A stretch of DNA of 64,000 bases, taken from the NCBI RefSeq assembly GCF_000716595.1, contig NZ_JNXC01000035.1, positions 10,103 through 74,102 of the forward strand, in the 5' to 3' direction. Below, in pieces: positions 9,070-17,152 of this stretch. The notes beneath the pieces were generated by a model. It was not told the origin of the DNA. It saw only the letters and a list, made by a program, of their open reading frames with translations, and did no database searches. The position numbers and the translations under genes were made by a program. How positions within the stretch are numbered: position 1 is the first letter of the stretch; every line of letters starts with the position of its first letter. Source of the DNA: Saccharothrix sp. NRRL B-16314 (GTDB taxonomy: Bacteria; Actinomycetota; Actinomycetes; Mycobacteriales; Pseudonocardiaceae).

Positions 9070-10287
9070 TCAGGCTACTCCGTCCTGACGGGCTGCCAAG
9101 GCCACCGCAGCCGCCACTTCCGGCCCGACCCGCGGGTCAAGGGCGCTCGGCACGATCCGGTCGACGGCCAGGTCGTCCGCGGCGACCGCGGCGATGGCCT
9201 CCGCGGCGGCCAGCTTCATGCCCTCGGTGATCTTCTTCGCGCCCACGTCCAGCGCACCCCGGAAGATGCCCGGGAACGCCAGCACGTTGTTGATCTGGTT
9301 CGGGAAGTCGCTCCGGCCGGTGGCGACCACGGCGGCGTGCCTGCCGGCGACCTCCGGGTGCACCTCGGGGTCCGGGTTGGACAGCGCGAACACGATCGAA
9401 TCCCGAGCCATGCTCGCGATCAGCTCTTCGGGCACCTCCGACGAGGAGACGCCGACGAAGACGTCCGCGCCGCGCAGCGCCTCGGTGATGCCGCCGCGCA
9501 GGCCGCTGCCGTTGGTGACCTCGGCCAGCTGCGCCTTCACCGGGTTCAGCCCGTCCCGGCCCACGTGCACGATGCCGCGCGAGTCGAGCACGGTGACTTC
9601 GCCGATGCCCGCGGCCAGCAGGATCTTCGCGCAGGCCACACCCGCCGCGCCCGCACCGGAGACGACCACGCGCTGGTTCGCCATGTCCTTGCCCAGCACG
9701 GCGTTCGCACCGCGCAGCGCCGCCAGCACGACGACCGCCGTGCCGTGCTGGTCGTCGTGCATGACCGGCACGTCCAGGGCCTCGATGAGCCGGGCCTCCA
9801 GCTCGAAGCAGCGCGGCGCGGCGACGTCCTCCAGGTTGACCGCGCCGAACGACGGGCGCAGCCGGACCAGCGTCTCCACGATCTCGTCCACGTCCGTGGT
9901 GTTCAGCACCAGCGGGATGGAGTCGAGGCCGCCGAACGTCTTGAACAGCGCCGCCTTGCCCTCCATCACCGGCAGCGACGCGCTCGGGCCGATGTCGCCG
10001 AGGCCGAGCACGGCGGTGCCGTCGCTGACCACCGCGACCAGCCGGTGCGCCCACGTGTACTTGGCGGCGAGACCCGGGTCCTCCGCGATGGCGCGGCTGA
10101 CCCTCGCCACACCGGGGGTGTAGGCGATGGCCAGGGCGCGCGGGTCGGCCAGCGAGGCGGTCGCGCCGATGGCGAGCTTGCCGCCCTCGTGCGCGCGGAA
10201 GATCTCTTCGTCGGTCAATTCGGTGGACGTCTGCGTCGAATTCACCGGTTTGTGATCCATCCGGAGTGGGTCGTTCAATGCGGTCAC
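9070..10287 (-). CDS. NAD(P)-dependent malic enzyme
   Basis: Oxidative decarboxylation of malate to pyruvate. 405-residue bacterial short form. Seen: AIAYTPGVARVSRAI near the N-terminus, GLGDIGPSASLPVMEGKAALF, metal-site region EDVAAPRCFELE, MHDDQHGTA, the nucleotide-binding VVVSGAGAAGVACAKILL, and the NPDPEVHPE and DFPNQINNVLAFPGIFRGALD signatures. The open frame extends upstream, but a GTG at 10287 is preceded at ideal spacing by AGGAGGGA and is the better start. Stands alone, divergent from the RmlC-like gene. Cofactor preference (NAD or NADP) cannot be told from what I can see. Confidence 0.93.
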   Translation of the reverse strand: MTALNDPLRMDHKPVNSTQTSTELTDEEIFRAHEGGKLAIGATASLADPRALAIAYTPGVARVSRAIAEDPGLAAKYTWAHRLVAVVSDGTAVLGLGDIGPSASLPVMEGKAALFKTFGGLDSIPLVLNTTDVDEIVETLVRLRPSFGAVNLEDVAAPRCFELEARLIEALDVPVMHDDQHGTAVVVLAALRGANAVLGKDMANQRVVVSGAGAAGVACAKILLAAGIGEVTVLDSRGIVHVGRDGLNPVKAQLAEVTNGSGLRGGITEALRGADVFVGVSSSEVPEELIASMARDSIVFALSNPDPEVHPEVAGRHAAVVATGRSDFPNQINNVLAFPGIFRGALDVGAKKITEGMKLAAAEAIAAVAADDLAVDRIVPSALDPRVGPEVAAAVALAARQDGVA

Positions 10288-10449
10288 GGAAGTCCCTCCT
10301 GCGGTGCGCGATACCTGCGGCGCACCGGGACCGGCGTTGTCACGCGGGTCGACGGGGCCTGAAGCGGACTCGTCCACGCGGTCTGCGGGACGGTCCTGGG
10401 AGTGGTGTGCGGGCCACTATGGCAGCGACGGGGACGGCTGTCTGCGGCG

Positions 10450-10547
10450 GGGATCACAGTTTTTCCGCAGGTCAGAGGCAGTTTCGCAGAACGTACGTCC
10501 GGTTTTCTGGACCGACCGGTCAGTTTCCGCAGGCAGGATCGGTCCAG
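10450..10547 (+). promoter_or_regulatory. Upstream region of the RmlC-like gene: 9-bp dyad and three CAGTTT..CGCAG copies
   Basis: CTGGACCGA (10507-10515) and TCGGTCCAG (10539-10547) form a perfect 9-bp inverted repeat. Three related direct copies of CAGTTT-(n)-CGCAG start near 10457, 10480 and 10521, the last inside the dyad. Together they look like operator sites for a regulator acting on the gene at 10574. The regulator is unknown. Confidence 0.5.
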
Positions 10548-10573
10548 AGCCGGCGCGTTCTAGGGTGTTCGCC

Positions 10574-11167
10574 ATGCAGGTACGCGAGCTGAAAATTTCC
10601 GGCGCATTCGAGTTCATCCCTTCGGTGTTCCCCGACGACCGCGGTCTGTTCGTCGCACCGTTCCAGGAAACCGCGTTCCTGGAAGCCGTCGGTCATCCGC
10701 TCCGGGTCGCGCAGACCAACCACAGCGAGTCCCGCCGGGGTGTGGTGCGCGGCGTGCACTTCGCCGACACGCCACCCGGACAGGCGAAGTACGTGCACTG
10801 CCCGCGGGGGCGGCTGCTGGACGTCGTGGTGGACCTGCGCGTGGGGTCGCCGACGTTCGGCGAGTGGGACGCGGTCGAGCTGTCGTCGGACCGGTTCAAC
10901 TCGATGTACCTGGCCGAGGGGCTGGGCCACGCGCTGATGGCGTTGGAGGACGGCACCATCACGGCGTACATGTGCTCGGAGGGGTTCAACCCGAAGGCCG
11001 AGCGGGCCGTGCACCCGCTGTCGCTGGGCCTGCCGTGGCCGGCCGACGTGACGCCGCTGCTGTCGCCCAAGGACACCGCCGCGCCGACGTTGGAGGAGGC
11101 GCGCGACGCCGGGCTGCTGCCGTCGTACGACGACTGCGTGGCCTGGTACGAGAAGCTGCGGCACTAG
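10574..11167 (+). CDS. dTDP-4-dehydrorhamnose 3,5-epimerase (RmlC) family
   Basis: 197-residue cupin-fold sugar epimerase. Seen: SRRGVVRGVHFADTP (catalytic His in the RGxH motif), YVHCPRGRLLDVVVDLRVGS, SPTFGEWDAVELS, and YLAEGLGHALMALED, all in RmlC order; WPADVTPLLSPKD near the end matches the usual LSxKD. It acts on dTDP-4-keto-6-deoxyglucose in rhamnose or secondary-metabolite deoxysugar pathways. No rmlA, rmlB, rmlD or glycosyltransferase is adjacent, so the pathway is open; similar stand-alone enzymes (EvaD/NovW type) serve antibiotic sugars. Its stop is four bases from that of sodX, convergent. Confidence 0.85.
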   Translation: MQVRELKISGAFEFIPSVFPDDRGLFVAPFQETAFLEAVGHPLRVAQTNHSESRRGVVRGVHFADTPPGQAKYVHCPRGRLLDVVVDLRVGSPTFGEWDAVELSSDRFNSMYLAEGLGHALMALEDGTITAYMCSEGFNPKAERAVHPLSLGLPWPADVTPLLSPKDTAAPTLEEARDAGLLPSYDDCVAWYEKLRH

Positions 11168-11171
11168 AGCC

Positions 11172-11486
11172 CTAGCGAAGGCGGCGCGGGCGTGGCCAGA
11201 GGCGGAACCGGACCACGCCCACCACTTCGGCGGGGCCCAGCGTGCGGGAGTCGGTGGAGGCGAACGGGTTGTCGCCCTCCACGTGCCAGCCCTCGCCATC
11301 ACGCCGGACGGCGCGCTTGACCGACAGCTGAGCGGGGCGCGCCGGCCACCTGACCAGCACAAGATCGTTCGGACGTGGCGCGGTCCCGTAGCGGACGAGG
11401 ACGACGTCCCCGGTCCGGAGCGTCGGGACCATGGACGGTCCGACCACCCGAACCAGCGGCAACGGGTTGCCTTCCGGCCGTGCCAA
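11172..11486 (-). CDS. sodX: Ni-superoxide dismutase maturation peptidase SodX
   Basis: 104-residue S26 (signal peptidase I-like) protease without a membrane anchor, the size of SodX. Catalytic Ser lies in VVGPSMVPTL (residue ~18) and the general-base Lys in SVKRAV (~53); EGDNPFASTDSR is the conserved C-terminal box of S26 peptidases. By family knowledge it cuts the N-terminal leader of SodN so that the His1-Cys2-Cys6 nickel hook can form. It is divergent from sodN, which supports the role. TTG start at 11486, justified by an excellent GGAGGTGATC ribosome-binding site. Confidence 0.92.
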   Translation of the reverse strand: MARPEGNPLPLVRVVGPSMVPTLRTGDVVLVRYGTAPRPNDLVLVRWPARPAQLSVKRAVRRDGEGWHVEGDNPFASTDSRTLGPAEVVGVVRFRLWPRPRRLR

Positions 11487-11564
11487 CGATCACCTCCACC
11501 TGCTCGCGCCGAGGCCCCGGAGTAGGGTTCGTCACGTCGGAGCATCCACTGTCAGGGAGGAAAG

Positions 11565-11984
11565 ATGCGACTTCTGTCGCGCATCCGTTCACTCCGCCGC
11601 CCGCTCCTGGAGGCCACCGCGCACTGCGACCTCCCGTGCGGTGTTTACGACCCGGCCCAGGCCCGGATCGAGGCCGAGTCCGTCAAGGCGATTCAGGAGA
11701 AGTACCAGGCGAACGAGGACCCGGAGTTCCGCGAGCGCGCCGTGCTGATCAAGGAACAGCGCAGCGAGCTCGTCAAGCACCACCTGTGGGTGCTGTGGAC
11801 CGACTACTTCAAGCCGCCGCACTTCGAGAAGTACCCGGAGCTGCACGACCTGTTCAACAAGGCCACCAAGGCCGCGGGCGCGTCGGGCACGAAGGGTTCC
11901 ATGGACCCGGCGAAGGGCCAGGAGCTGCTCGACCTGATCGCCCAGATCGACAAGATCTTCTGGGAGACCAAGGCGGCAGCCTGA
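11565..11984 (+). CDS. sodN: Nickel superoxide dismutase precursor
   Basis: Converts superoxide to oxygen and hydrogen peroxide in the cytoplasm. 139-residue precursor. A 19-residue basic leader (MRLLSRIRSLRRPLLEATA) precedes the nickel hook HCDLPCGVY, so mature His1, Cys2 and Cys6 are precursor His20, Cys21 and Cys25. The helical body (SVKAIQEKYQANEDPEF, HHLWVLWTDYFKPPHFEKYP) matches the four-helix NiSOD fold. ATG at 11565 with GGGAGGAAAG. Followed by a strong terminator. Nickel-dependent control by Nur is usual in actinomycetes, but I see no clear Nur box in the 78-bp sodX-sodN gap. Confidence 0.97.
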   Translation: MRLLSRIRSLRRPLLEATAHCDLPCGVYDPAQARIEAESVKAIQEKYQANEDPEFRERAVLIKEQRSELVKHHLWVLWTDYFKPPHFEKYPELHDLFNKATKAAGASGTKGSMDPAKGQELLDLIAQIDKIFWETKAAA

Positions 11985-11999
11985 CCGCCAGTTCTACCC

Positions 12000-12046
12000 G
12001 GCGCTGACCAGCGGAAGGACCTTCGGCTGGTCAGCGCCGTTTTTCT
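12000..12046 (+). terminator. Intrinsic terminator of sodN
   Basis: Perfect 13-bp stem (GGCGCTGACCAGC at 12000-12012, complement at 12026-12038) followed by GTTTTTCT. The best intrinsic terminator in the window. Confidence 0.95.
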
Positions 12047-12123
12047 GATGGCGATGAGAGGCGTGACCAGGACATGGCAGCTACCGGTGACCACTCGACC
12101 GTCCGCACGGGCAGCGCTACCTG

Positions 12124-12549
12124 ATGGCCTCGCCGGTCGAAGCACAGGTGCTCCTCTGCGACGCGGCGGTGAGCGACCCCTCGGGGAAGCTCCACATGCT
12201 CGGCGCGGGCTGGAGCACCATCCGGACACCGCTGTCCCCGCACGCCGTGGCGGTCCTGTTCCGCATCCCGTGGGACCGGGCCAACCAGAAGATCGACTTC
12301 TCGCTGAAGCTGCTCGACTCCGACGGGCACCCGATCCACCTGCCCACCCCGAACGGTCCGCAGGAGCTGGGCGAGGAAGGCCAGATCGAGGTCGGCCGAC
12401 CGCCCGGCGTCACGCCCGGCAGTCCCCTCGGCGGCGCCCTCGCCCTGTCGATCCCCCCGCTGCCGCTGCCGCCCGGCCGGTACGAGTGGCGGCTCCGCAT
12501 CGCCCAGACCGACATCGGCACGTCGTTCGAGGTCCTGGGCGAAGCCTGA
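12124..12549 (+). CDS. Conserved hypothetical protein (DUF6941-like)
   Basis: 141 residues, soluble, no signal peptide. The pattern AQVLLCDAAVSDPSGKLHML, GAGWSTI, VAVLFRIPWDRANQ and PPGRYEWRLRI suggests a compact beta-sandwich and matches my memory of the DUF6941 family of actinobacterial proteins; no function is known to me. ATG at 12124. It lies 85 bp beyond the sodN terminator and is followed by a 140-bp gap before the phosphatase gene, so it is probably transcribed alone. A GTGACC..GGTGACC-type sequence upstream was not convincing as a regulatory site. Confidence 0.7.
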   Translation: MASPVEAQVLLCDAAVSDPSGKLHMLGAGWSTIRTPLSPHAVAVLFRIPWDRANQKIDFSLKLLDSDGHPIHLPTPNGPQELGEEGQIEVGRPPGVTPGSPLGGALALSIPPLPLPPGRYEWRLRIAQTDIGTSFEVLGEA

Positions 12550-12690
12550 CCGGGGCCTCGCTCGGCTCCGTGACGACCGCCGGCTTCCCGTCCGGGCACA
12601 CCGACGTGCCGCCGGCGAACCGCTCGCCCCGTCCGCCGCGATCGGTGCCCCGCCCCGTGCCCGGACGGCGGCCTCCGTAAGCTCGGGCTC

Positions 12691-13296
12691 GTGACCTCAC
12701 ACGTCTACCTGCTCCGGCACGGCCAAACCGAGTGGTCCGAGAGCGGGCGGCACACCGGGTTTACCGACGTCCCGCTGACCGAGGCAGGCGTGCAGCAGGC
12801 ACGACGCGCCGGTGCCGTGCTGGCCCGGCTGCGCGGGACCGACCTGCCACCCGCGCTGGTGCTGACGAGCCCCCGCCAGCGCGCCTGGCGGACGGCCGAG
12901 CTGGCCGGTCTGCACGACGTCGAGCAGACCGAAGAGCTGGCCGAGTGGAACTACGGCGACTACGAGGGCCTGACCACGCCGCAGATCCGGGAGACCGACC
13001 CGGGCTGGACGGTCTGGACGCACGCCGTGCCGAACGGCGAGACGCACGACGAGGTGCACGCGCGCGCGGCCAAGGTGCTGGACCGCGCCCGGCACGCGTT
13101 GCAGAGCGGTGACGTGGTGCTGGTCGGGCACGGGCACTTCAGCCGCGTGCTGATCGCCACCTGGCTGAACCTGCCGCCGAGCGAGGGTGTCCACTTCGGA
13201 CTCGACCCGGCGGGCACCACGGTGCTCGGCGACGAGCGCGGCGACCCGCAGGTGCGCCGGTTGAACGTGCCGGCCTGGGAAGTCGACGTTGACTGA
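12691..13296 (+). CDS. Histidine phosphatase (phosphoglycerate mutase-like) family protein
   Basis: 201 residues. The phospho-accepting His is in YLLRHGQTEWS (LRHG, ~residue 10) and the second catalytic His in VLVGHGHFSRVL (~residue 146); TSPRQRAWRTAEL is the conserved phosphate-pocket box. Acid phosphatase or phosphosugar phosphatase are possible substrates; true phosphoglycerate mutases are longer. Start GTG at 12691. The next gene (GNAT) overlaps its end by eight bases, so the two form an operon. Confidence 0.9.
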   Translation: MTSHVYLLRHGQTEWSESGRHTGFTDVPLTEAGVQQARRAGAVLARLRGTDLPPALVLTSPRQRAWRTAELAGLHDVEQTEELAEWNYGDYEGLTTPQIRETDPGWTVWTHAVPNGETHDEVHARAAKVLDRARHALQSGDVVLVGHGHFSRVLIATWLNLPPSEGVHFGLDPAGTTVLGDERGDPQVRRLNVPAWEVDVD

Positions 13297-13774
13297 TCCT
13301 CGAGTCCGCCGCGTCCGGGAGGAGGACGTGCCCGCCGTCGTGGGGCTGGTCGAGGAACTGGCCGAGTACGAGCGGGCGCGGCACGAGTGCCACCTGACCG
13401 CGGAGCAGCTGCACGACGCGCTGTTCCGCCCGTCACCCGCCCTGTTCGGCCACGTGGCCGAAGTGGACGGCCGGGTGGTCGGCGCGGCGCTGTGGTTCCT
13501 CAACTTCTCCACGTGGCGCGGTACGCACGGCATCTACCTCGAAGACCTCTACGTCCAGCCTGCGCAGCGCGGCAGCGGACTCGGCCGGGCGCTCCTGCAG
13601 GCCTTGGCCGAGGAGTGCACCGCCCGCGGCTACGCGCGGCTGGAGTGGGGGGTGCTCGACTGGAACGCGCCGGCGATCGGCTTCTACAAGTCGCTCGGCG
13701 CGGTCCCGATGGACGAGTGGACCGTCTTCCGCCTCACCGACGACTCCCTCACCCGACTGGGGCGGGACGACTGA
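13289..13774 (+). CDS. GNAT family N-acetyltransferase (diamine-acetyltransferase-like)
   Basis: 161 residues. Begins RVRREEDVPAVVGLVEELAEYERA and has the acetyl-CoA loop VQPAQRGSGLGRALLQAL and YLEDLYV strand, then WNAPAIGFYKSLGA, the usual C-terminal GNAT signature. The ELAEYE start and LEDLYV resemble the spermidine/spermine (SSAT-like) branch. A TTG start at 13289, overlapping the phosphatase gene by eight bases, is assumed from the reading frame; a GTG at 13328 is an alternative but would remove the first strand. Its last 26 bases overlap the convergent membrane-protein gene. Confidence 0.88.
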   Translation: MTDPRVRRVREEDVPAVVGLVEELAEYERARHECHLTAEQLHDALFRPSPALFGHVAEVDGRVVGAALWFLNFSTWRGTHGIYLEDLYVQPAQRGSGLGRALLQALAEECTARGYARLEWGVLDWNAPAIGFYKSLGAVPMDEWTVFRLTDDSLTRLGRDD

Positions 13775-14246
13775 CGGCGGTCTGCCGGATCAGGCCGATC
13801 CACCACACGAACGTGAACGCGATCACGGTCGGGTTCTTCACGAACAGCAGCACGGCCAGGTAGGTCTGCCGCGCCGCGTCCGGCAGCAGGCCGCCGACGC
13901 CCTGCTCGGCACCGAGGTCGAAGACCAGGAACGCCACCGCCAGGAACACGGCCTGCCACACCAGGCTGGGCCAGTGGCGCGCCGTGAACGCGGTGAAGTT
14001 CTTCCACCGCAGCCGTTCACCACGGGTCGCCAGCCGCCAGATCGCCACGACGAGCAGCACCCGTGCCACCACCACGACGACCTCCGACGCGAGCGCCACG
14101 CCGCCCGGCACCTCGTCGCCCCAGTTCACCACCACGAGCCGCTGCACGGACGCGACCAGCGACAGCCCGACGATCAACCGCCAGTGCTCCGCGTAGAACC
14201 GACCGGCCCAGCGCGGCACTTCCAGCGCCAGCCTCAGCTCCGACAT
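13749..14246 (-). CDS. Small integral membrane protein, unknown function
   Basis: 165 residues with about four hydrophobic segments (WRLIVGLSLVASVQRLVVV; VALASEVVVVVARVLLVVAIW; WPSLVWQAVFLAVAFLVFDL; YLAVLLFVKNPTVIAFTFVWWIG). ATG at 14246 chosen because AGAGGGAG lies 11-18 bases upstream; GTG at 14252 is in frame. Divergent from the MarR gene across 74 bp that contain a perfect palindrome, so it is the likely regulated partner. No family recognised. Confidence 0.75.
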   Translation of the reverse strand: MSELRLALEVPRWAGRFYAEHWRLIVGLSLVASVQRLVVVNWGDEVPGGVALASEVVVVVARVLLVVAIWRLATRGERLRWKNFTAFTARHWPSLVWQAVFLAVAFLVFDLGAEQGVGGLLPDAARQTYLAVLLFVKNPTVIAFTFVWWIGLIRQTAVSRPAPVG

Positions 14247-14280
14247 CCCCACCCACTCCCTCTGCCACCAAACATTTTAG

Positions 14281-14294
14281 TTCAGTGTACTGAA
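14281..14294. promoter_or_regulatory. Probable MarR operator
   Basis: TTCAGTGTACTGAA: 6-bp arms around a 2-bp spacer, set in the only AT-rich stretch between the divergent membrane-protein and marR genes. Position between the two starts is typical of autoregulating MarR proteins. Confidence 0.65.
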
Positions 14295-14320
14295 ATATCG
14301 GGCGCGGTAAAGTGACCGTC

Positions 14321-14782
14321 ATGGACGGCCGGGACTTCGGACGTGAGCTGAGCACCGCGGTGGTCGCGTTCCACGAGGCCGTGGGCGCGCACCTCGGCGT
14401 GACGGCGGTCGACCAGCGCGCGCTCGCGCTCATCGGCAGCAAAGGGCCGATGTCGGCGGGCGAGCTGGCGAAGGAGATCAACCTGACGCCCGGCGCGATC
14501 ACCGGCGTGGCCGACCGGCTGGAACGCGCGGGCCTGGTGCGACGGGAGCCCGACCCCGGCGACCGCAGGCGGGTCGTGATCAGCGCGGTCCCGGGCGCGT
14601 TCGGACCGGTGTTCGCGGGTCTGGCGGCGGCGATGGACGACGTGGTCGCGCGCTACGGCCCGCAGGAGCGGCAGGTCATCGCGGACTGGGTGACGCGGAC
14701 GATCGACGTGCTGAAGGAGCAGACCCGGTTGCTCAGCGCCGCCGGAAAGCCCGCGGCGGGCAAGCCCGCCGGACGACCGTGA
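14321..14782 (+). CDS. MarR family transcriptional regulator
   Basis: ~153 residues. The winged helix is clear: GPMSAGELAKEINLTPGAITGVADRLERAGLVRREPDPGDRR, including the DxRxR-like wing (GDRRRVVIS). N- and C-terminal helices supply dimerisation. C-terminus has a small repeat, GKPAAGKPAGRP. ATG at 14321 preferred; GTG at 14312 is in frame. The palindrome at 14281-14294 is the likely operator, suggesting autoregulation and control of the divergent membrane protein gene. Ligand unknown. Confidence 0.92.
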   Translation: MDGRDFGRELSTAVVAFHEAVGAHLGVTAVDQRALALIGSKGPMSAGELAKEINLTPGAITGVADRLERAGLVRREPDPGDRRRVVISAVPGAFGPVFAGLAAAMDDVVARYGPQERQVIADWVTRTIDVLKEQTRLLSAAGKPAAGKPAGRP

Positions 14783-14821
14783 TCCGTCGCACCACCGCGA
14801 GCCGATGGGCAGGCGGGAGGT

Positions 14822-15628
14822 TCAGCGGTTCGACCGCTTGACGCCGACGGCGCCGTAGGAGACGGCCTCCGCGCCGGTCGCCGGCTCGGCCTCGCCCCGC
14901 CACCGCGTCGCCAGCACCAGCCCCGGCTCCACCAGGTCGAACCCGGAGACCAGCGCCTCGACCTCCGCCTTCGACCGGGCCACGATCGGCGTGCTCGTCT
15001 CGGCGACCACGCCGACCAGCCCCTCCACCAGGTCCGGCTGCTCGTCGGCGGTGAGGTGGCTGACCACGAGGTGGCTGCCGTCGGCGATCGCGTCGCGGTA
15101 GCGGGCGACCAGTTCGACCGGGTGCTCGTCGTCCCGGATGCACGGCAGGATCGCGACCATCAGCAGGGCGACCGGGCGGGACAGGTCGAGCATGCCGCGC
15201 ACCTCGGGGGTGGCCAGCACCGCGTCCACGTCCCTGATGTCGGCCTCGGCGATGGCGGCGCCGGCGTTGTCGCGCAGCATGGTGCGGCTGTGCGCGACGG
15301 TCGCGGGCTCGTTGTCCACGTACACCACGCGGCACGTCGGGTCGGCCTGCTGGGCGACCTCGTGCACGTTGCCGGCGGTCGGGATGCCGGAGCCGAGGTC
15401 GAGGAACTGGCGGATGCCCCGCGCCACGCACAGGCGCACGGCCCGGCGCATGAACGCGCGGGTGTGCTGGACGATCGCGGCCGTCGGGACCTTCTCCATG
15501 GTCTTCTCGGCGAACTCGCGGTCGACCGCGAAGTTGTGCGCCCCGCCCAGGTAGTAGTCGTACAGCCGGGCCACGTTGGGGCGTTCGACATCACCGTTGG
15601 TCGACACCCACCTCGGGGGGTTCTGCAC
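14822..15628 (-). CDS. SAM-dependent methyltransferase, DUF574 family
   Basis: 268-residue member of the actinomycete-specific DUF574 (S-adenosyl methyltransferase) family. Seen: NVARLYDYYLGGAHNFAVDR (family N-terminal hallmark), GIRQFLDLGSGIPTAGNVHE (SAM glycine-rich loop), VVYVDNEPATVAHSR (acidic ribose-binding residue) and VALLMVAILPCI. The frame is open further upstream but GTG at 15628, with a GGTGAGG box eight bases before it, gives the usual family length. Substrate unknown; these genes are numerous in Streptomyces-like genomes. Confidence 0.88.
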   Translation of the reverse strand: MQNPPRWVSTNGDVERPNVARLYDYYLGGAHNFAVDREFAEKTMEKVPTAAIVQHTRAFMRRAVRLCVARGIRQFLDLGSGIPTAGNVHEVAQQADPTCRVVYVDNEPATVAHSRTMLRDNAGAAIAEADIRDVDAVLATPEVRGMLDLSRPVALLMVAILPCIRDDEHPVELVARYRDAIADGSHLVVSHLTADEQPDLVEGLVGVVAETSTPIVARSKAEVEALVSGFDLVEPGLVLATRWRGEAEPATGAEAVSYGAVGVKRSNR

Positions 15629-15771
15629 TGCGCACCTCACCCTGCCTGCACCCGGAGCGGCGCGAACGCCTGCCAGACGGTATCTGGCTACTCCGTTCGT
15701 GTCCATCCGCCAAGTGTGAACACGCAGGGTGATTGTGACTGGTGAGTGGCCCGGATTCAAACCGCGTGGTG

Positions 15772-15823
15772 CCCCGGCCGAGGGGGCGACGCAGGGGAGA
15801 GGTTCGAGCCCCCACGGCCGGGG
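15772..15823 (-). terminator. Long GC-rich hairpin downstream of the protease gene
   Basis: CCCCGGCCG + GGGGGC (15772-15787) pairs with GCCCCC + CGGCCGGGG (15808-15823) with one A-A mismatch and a 20-base loop. It lies eight bases beyond the protease stop codon and lacks a T-run, as is common for actinomycete terminators. Confidence 0.7.
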
Positions 15824-15830
15824 AGTCGGG

Positions 15831-16577
15831 TCACACGCCGGCGTAGGACGCGATCCAGCTGCGGTAGCGGGTGACGGCGGTGTAGTTCGAGCGGGACGAG
15901 CGGTCGCTCGTGGAGGCCACGCCCACCTGGTAGCGGCGGCCGTCGACCGGGCTGGTGGCGAACATCGGGCCGCCCGAGTCGCCGCCGGCCGCGATGCCGT
16001 CGATCCGGGACACCGAGATGGCGATGCCGCCCCGGTAGTCGCTCCCGTTGACGGAGGTCACCCTGGTGTTGGCGTACTTCAGGTAGCGCGACTGGCAGTT
16101 GATCTCGGGCTGGTTGGTGCAGGTGGCGCCCCAGCCGTAGAGCTGCACGGTCTGGTTGACGGCCACGGCGGTGGTCGTGCCGAGCGGCGCGTAGGTGCCC
16201 GCGACGGACCGGTCGAGCCGCGCCAGCGCCAGGTCGGCGGACGGGTGCTGGATGATCTGGACGGCCGTCGCCATCGTGCCGCCGGTGGTCTGGTCCAGGC
16301 TGCCGATGCGGAACGTGTAGGTGCCCGAGCTCGCCACGCAGTGCTGGGCGGTCAGGACCCAGGTCGGGGCGATGATCGTGGCCGAGCAGTTCTGCTGGCC
16401 GTTGCGGAACAGCCGGGCCGCCCACGGGGCGTTGGTCGCCGTGCCGCCGCCGATGATGTACGGCTGGACGTCGGACTCGGTGGCGGAGGCCGTCGGTGCC
16501 AGCGCGGTCAGCGCGAGCGCCGACAGCACTGCGGTAGTGGCTCCGACCAATGCGGACAGGGCGCGATGGAGTCGCAT
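15831..16577 (-). CDS. Secreted trypsin-like serine protease (S1)
   Basis: 248-residue precursor. Signal peptide ~1-32 (VGATTAVLSALALTALAPTASA), mature start near YIIGGGTATNAPWAARLF, the IxGG activation site. Catalytic triad: His in WVLTAQHCV, Asp in HPSADLALARL, Ser in GGDSGGPMF. Four or more Cys residues fit disulfides. TAQHC replaces the usual TAAHC. ATG with GAGGTGA nine bases upstream. Monocistronic, followed by a large hairpin. Likely extracellular protein-degrading enzyme of a soil organism. Confidence 0.95.
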   Translation of the reverse strand: MRLHRALSALVGATTAVLSALALTALAPTASATESDVQPYIIGGGTATNAPWAARLFRNGQQNCSATIIAPTWVLTAQHCVASSGTYTFRIGSLDQTTGGTMATAVQIIQHPSADLALARLDRSVAGTYAPLGTTTAVAVNQTVQLYGWGATCTNQPEINCQSRYLKYANTRVTSVNGSDYRGGIAISVSRIDGIAAGGDSGGPMFATSPVDGRRYQVGVASTSDRSSRSNYTAVTRYRSWIASYAGV

Positions 16578-16753
16578 GGAGTTGTCACCTCAACGAACGC
16601 AGGGATGGTGAATTCACCACCCACAGCGTCACCTGTTGGAGTGAAGCTGGCCACCCTCCGTTAGTCGGCGATCACCCAGCCGATAGTCGGCGACCGAATG
16701 CGTTATCGGCGGGCGGTATGACCCCCGCGGTATGGCCCTGCCGGTACGCCCGG

Positions 16754-17152
16754 TCAGTCGTCGTCTTCGTCCACGCCCAGCGCCCAGCGGCGCACGGGGT
16801 TGGTGAACAGCAGCACGAGCGTGATCACCACGTAGACGCCCAGCAGCGAGCCCCAGAGCTGCCGGTCGGACGGCCCGTACATGTACCAGGCGACACCCAG
16901 CAGGAGGAGCTGCACGACGACCGAGGGCGTCCGCCCCCAGTGCTTGCCGAGCACCAGCCCGCCGCCGGCCGCGAGCACGCCGGCCGACAGCACCGCGAAG
17001 TAGGCGGCCTCGCCGAGCACCTCGCCGGACTTCTCCGCGCTGAACGACCGCACCACCAGCGCGACCGCGAAAGCCACCCCGACGAGACCCTGCAACGCGG
17101 TGAGCGCGCCGGCTGCCCGGACCGCTGGTGGGACCTTGCCCTGGGTCGACAC
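16754..17152 (-). CDS. Small four-helix membrane protein, unknown function
   Basis: 132 residues with four hydrophobic stretches (AGALTALQGLVGVAFAVALVV; AYFAVLSAGVLAAGGGLVL; SVVVQLLLLGVAWYMYG; LWGSLLGVYVVITLVLLF) and an acidic end (GVDEDDD). The frame opens upstream, but GTG at 17152 is preceded by GAGGAAAGG and fits better than the earlier start. This small tetra-spanning type is common in actinobacteria, often beside transport or lipid genes; function not known to me. It lies upstream of, and divergent from, the lipid kinase gene. Confidence 0.75.
   Translation of the reverse strand: MSTQGKVPPAVRAAGALTALQGLVGVAFAVALVVRSFSAEKSGEVLGEAAYFAVLSAGVLAAGGGLVLGKHWGRTPSVVVQLLLLGVAWYMYGPSDRQLWGSLLGVYVVITLVLLFTNPVRRWALGVDEDDD

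Noticed and set aside
10574..11167. Edge of a deoxysugar/antibiotic gene cluster
   Set aside because: Only one sugar gene; neighbours are malic enzyme and Ni-SOD genes, so no cluster can be claimed.
15795..15815. tRNA-like T-loop (GGTTCGAGCC)
   Set aside because: Flanking bases cannot form a 5-bp T-stem or an acceptor/anticodon arm; it is the loop of a long terminator-like hairpin.
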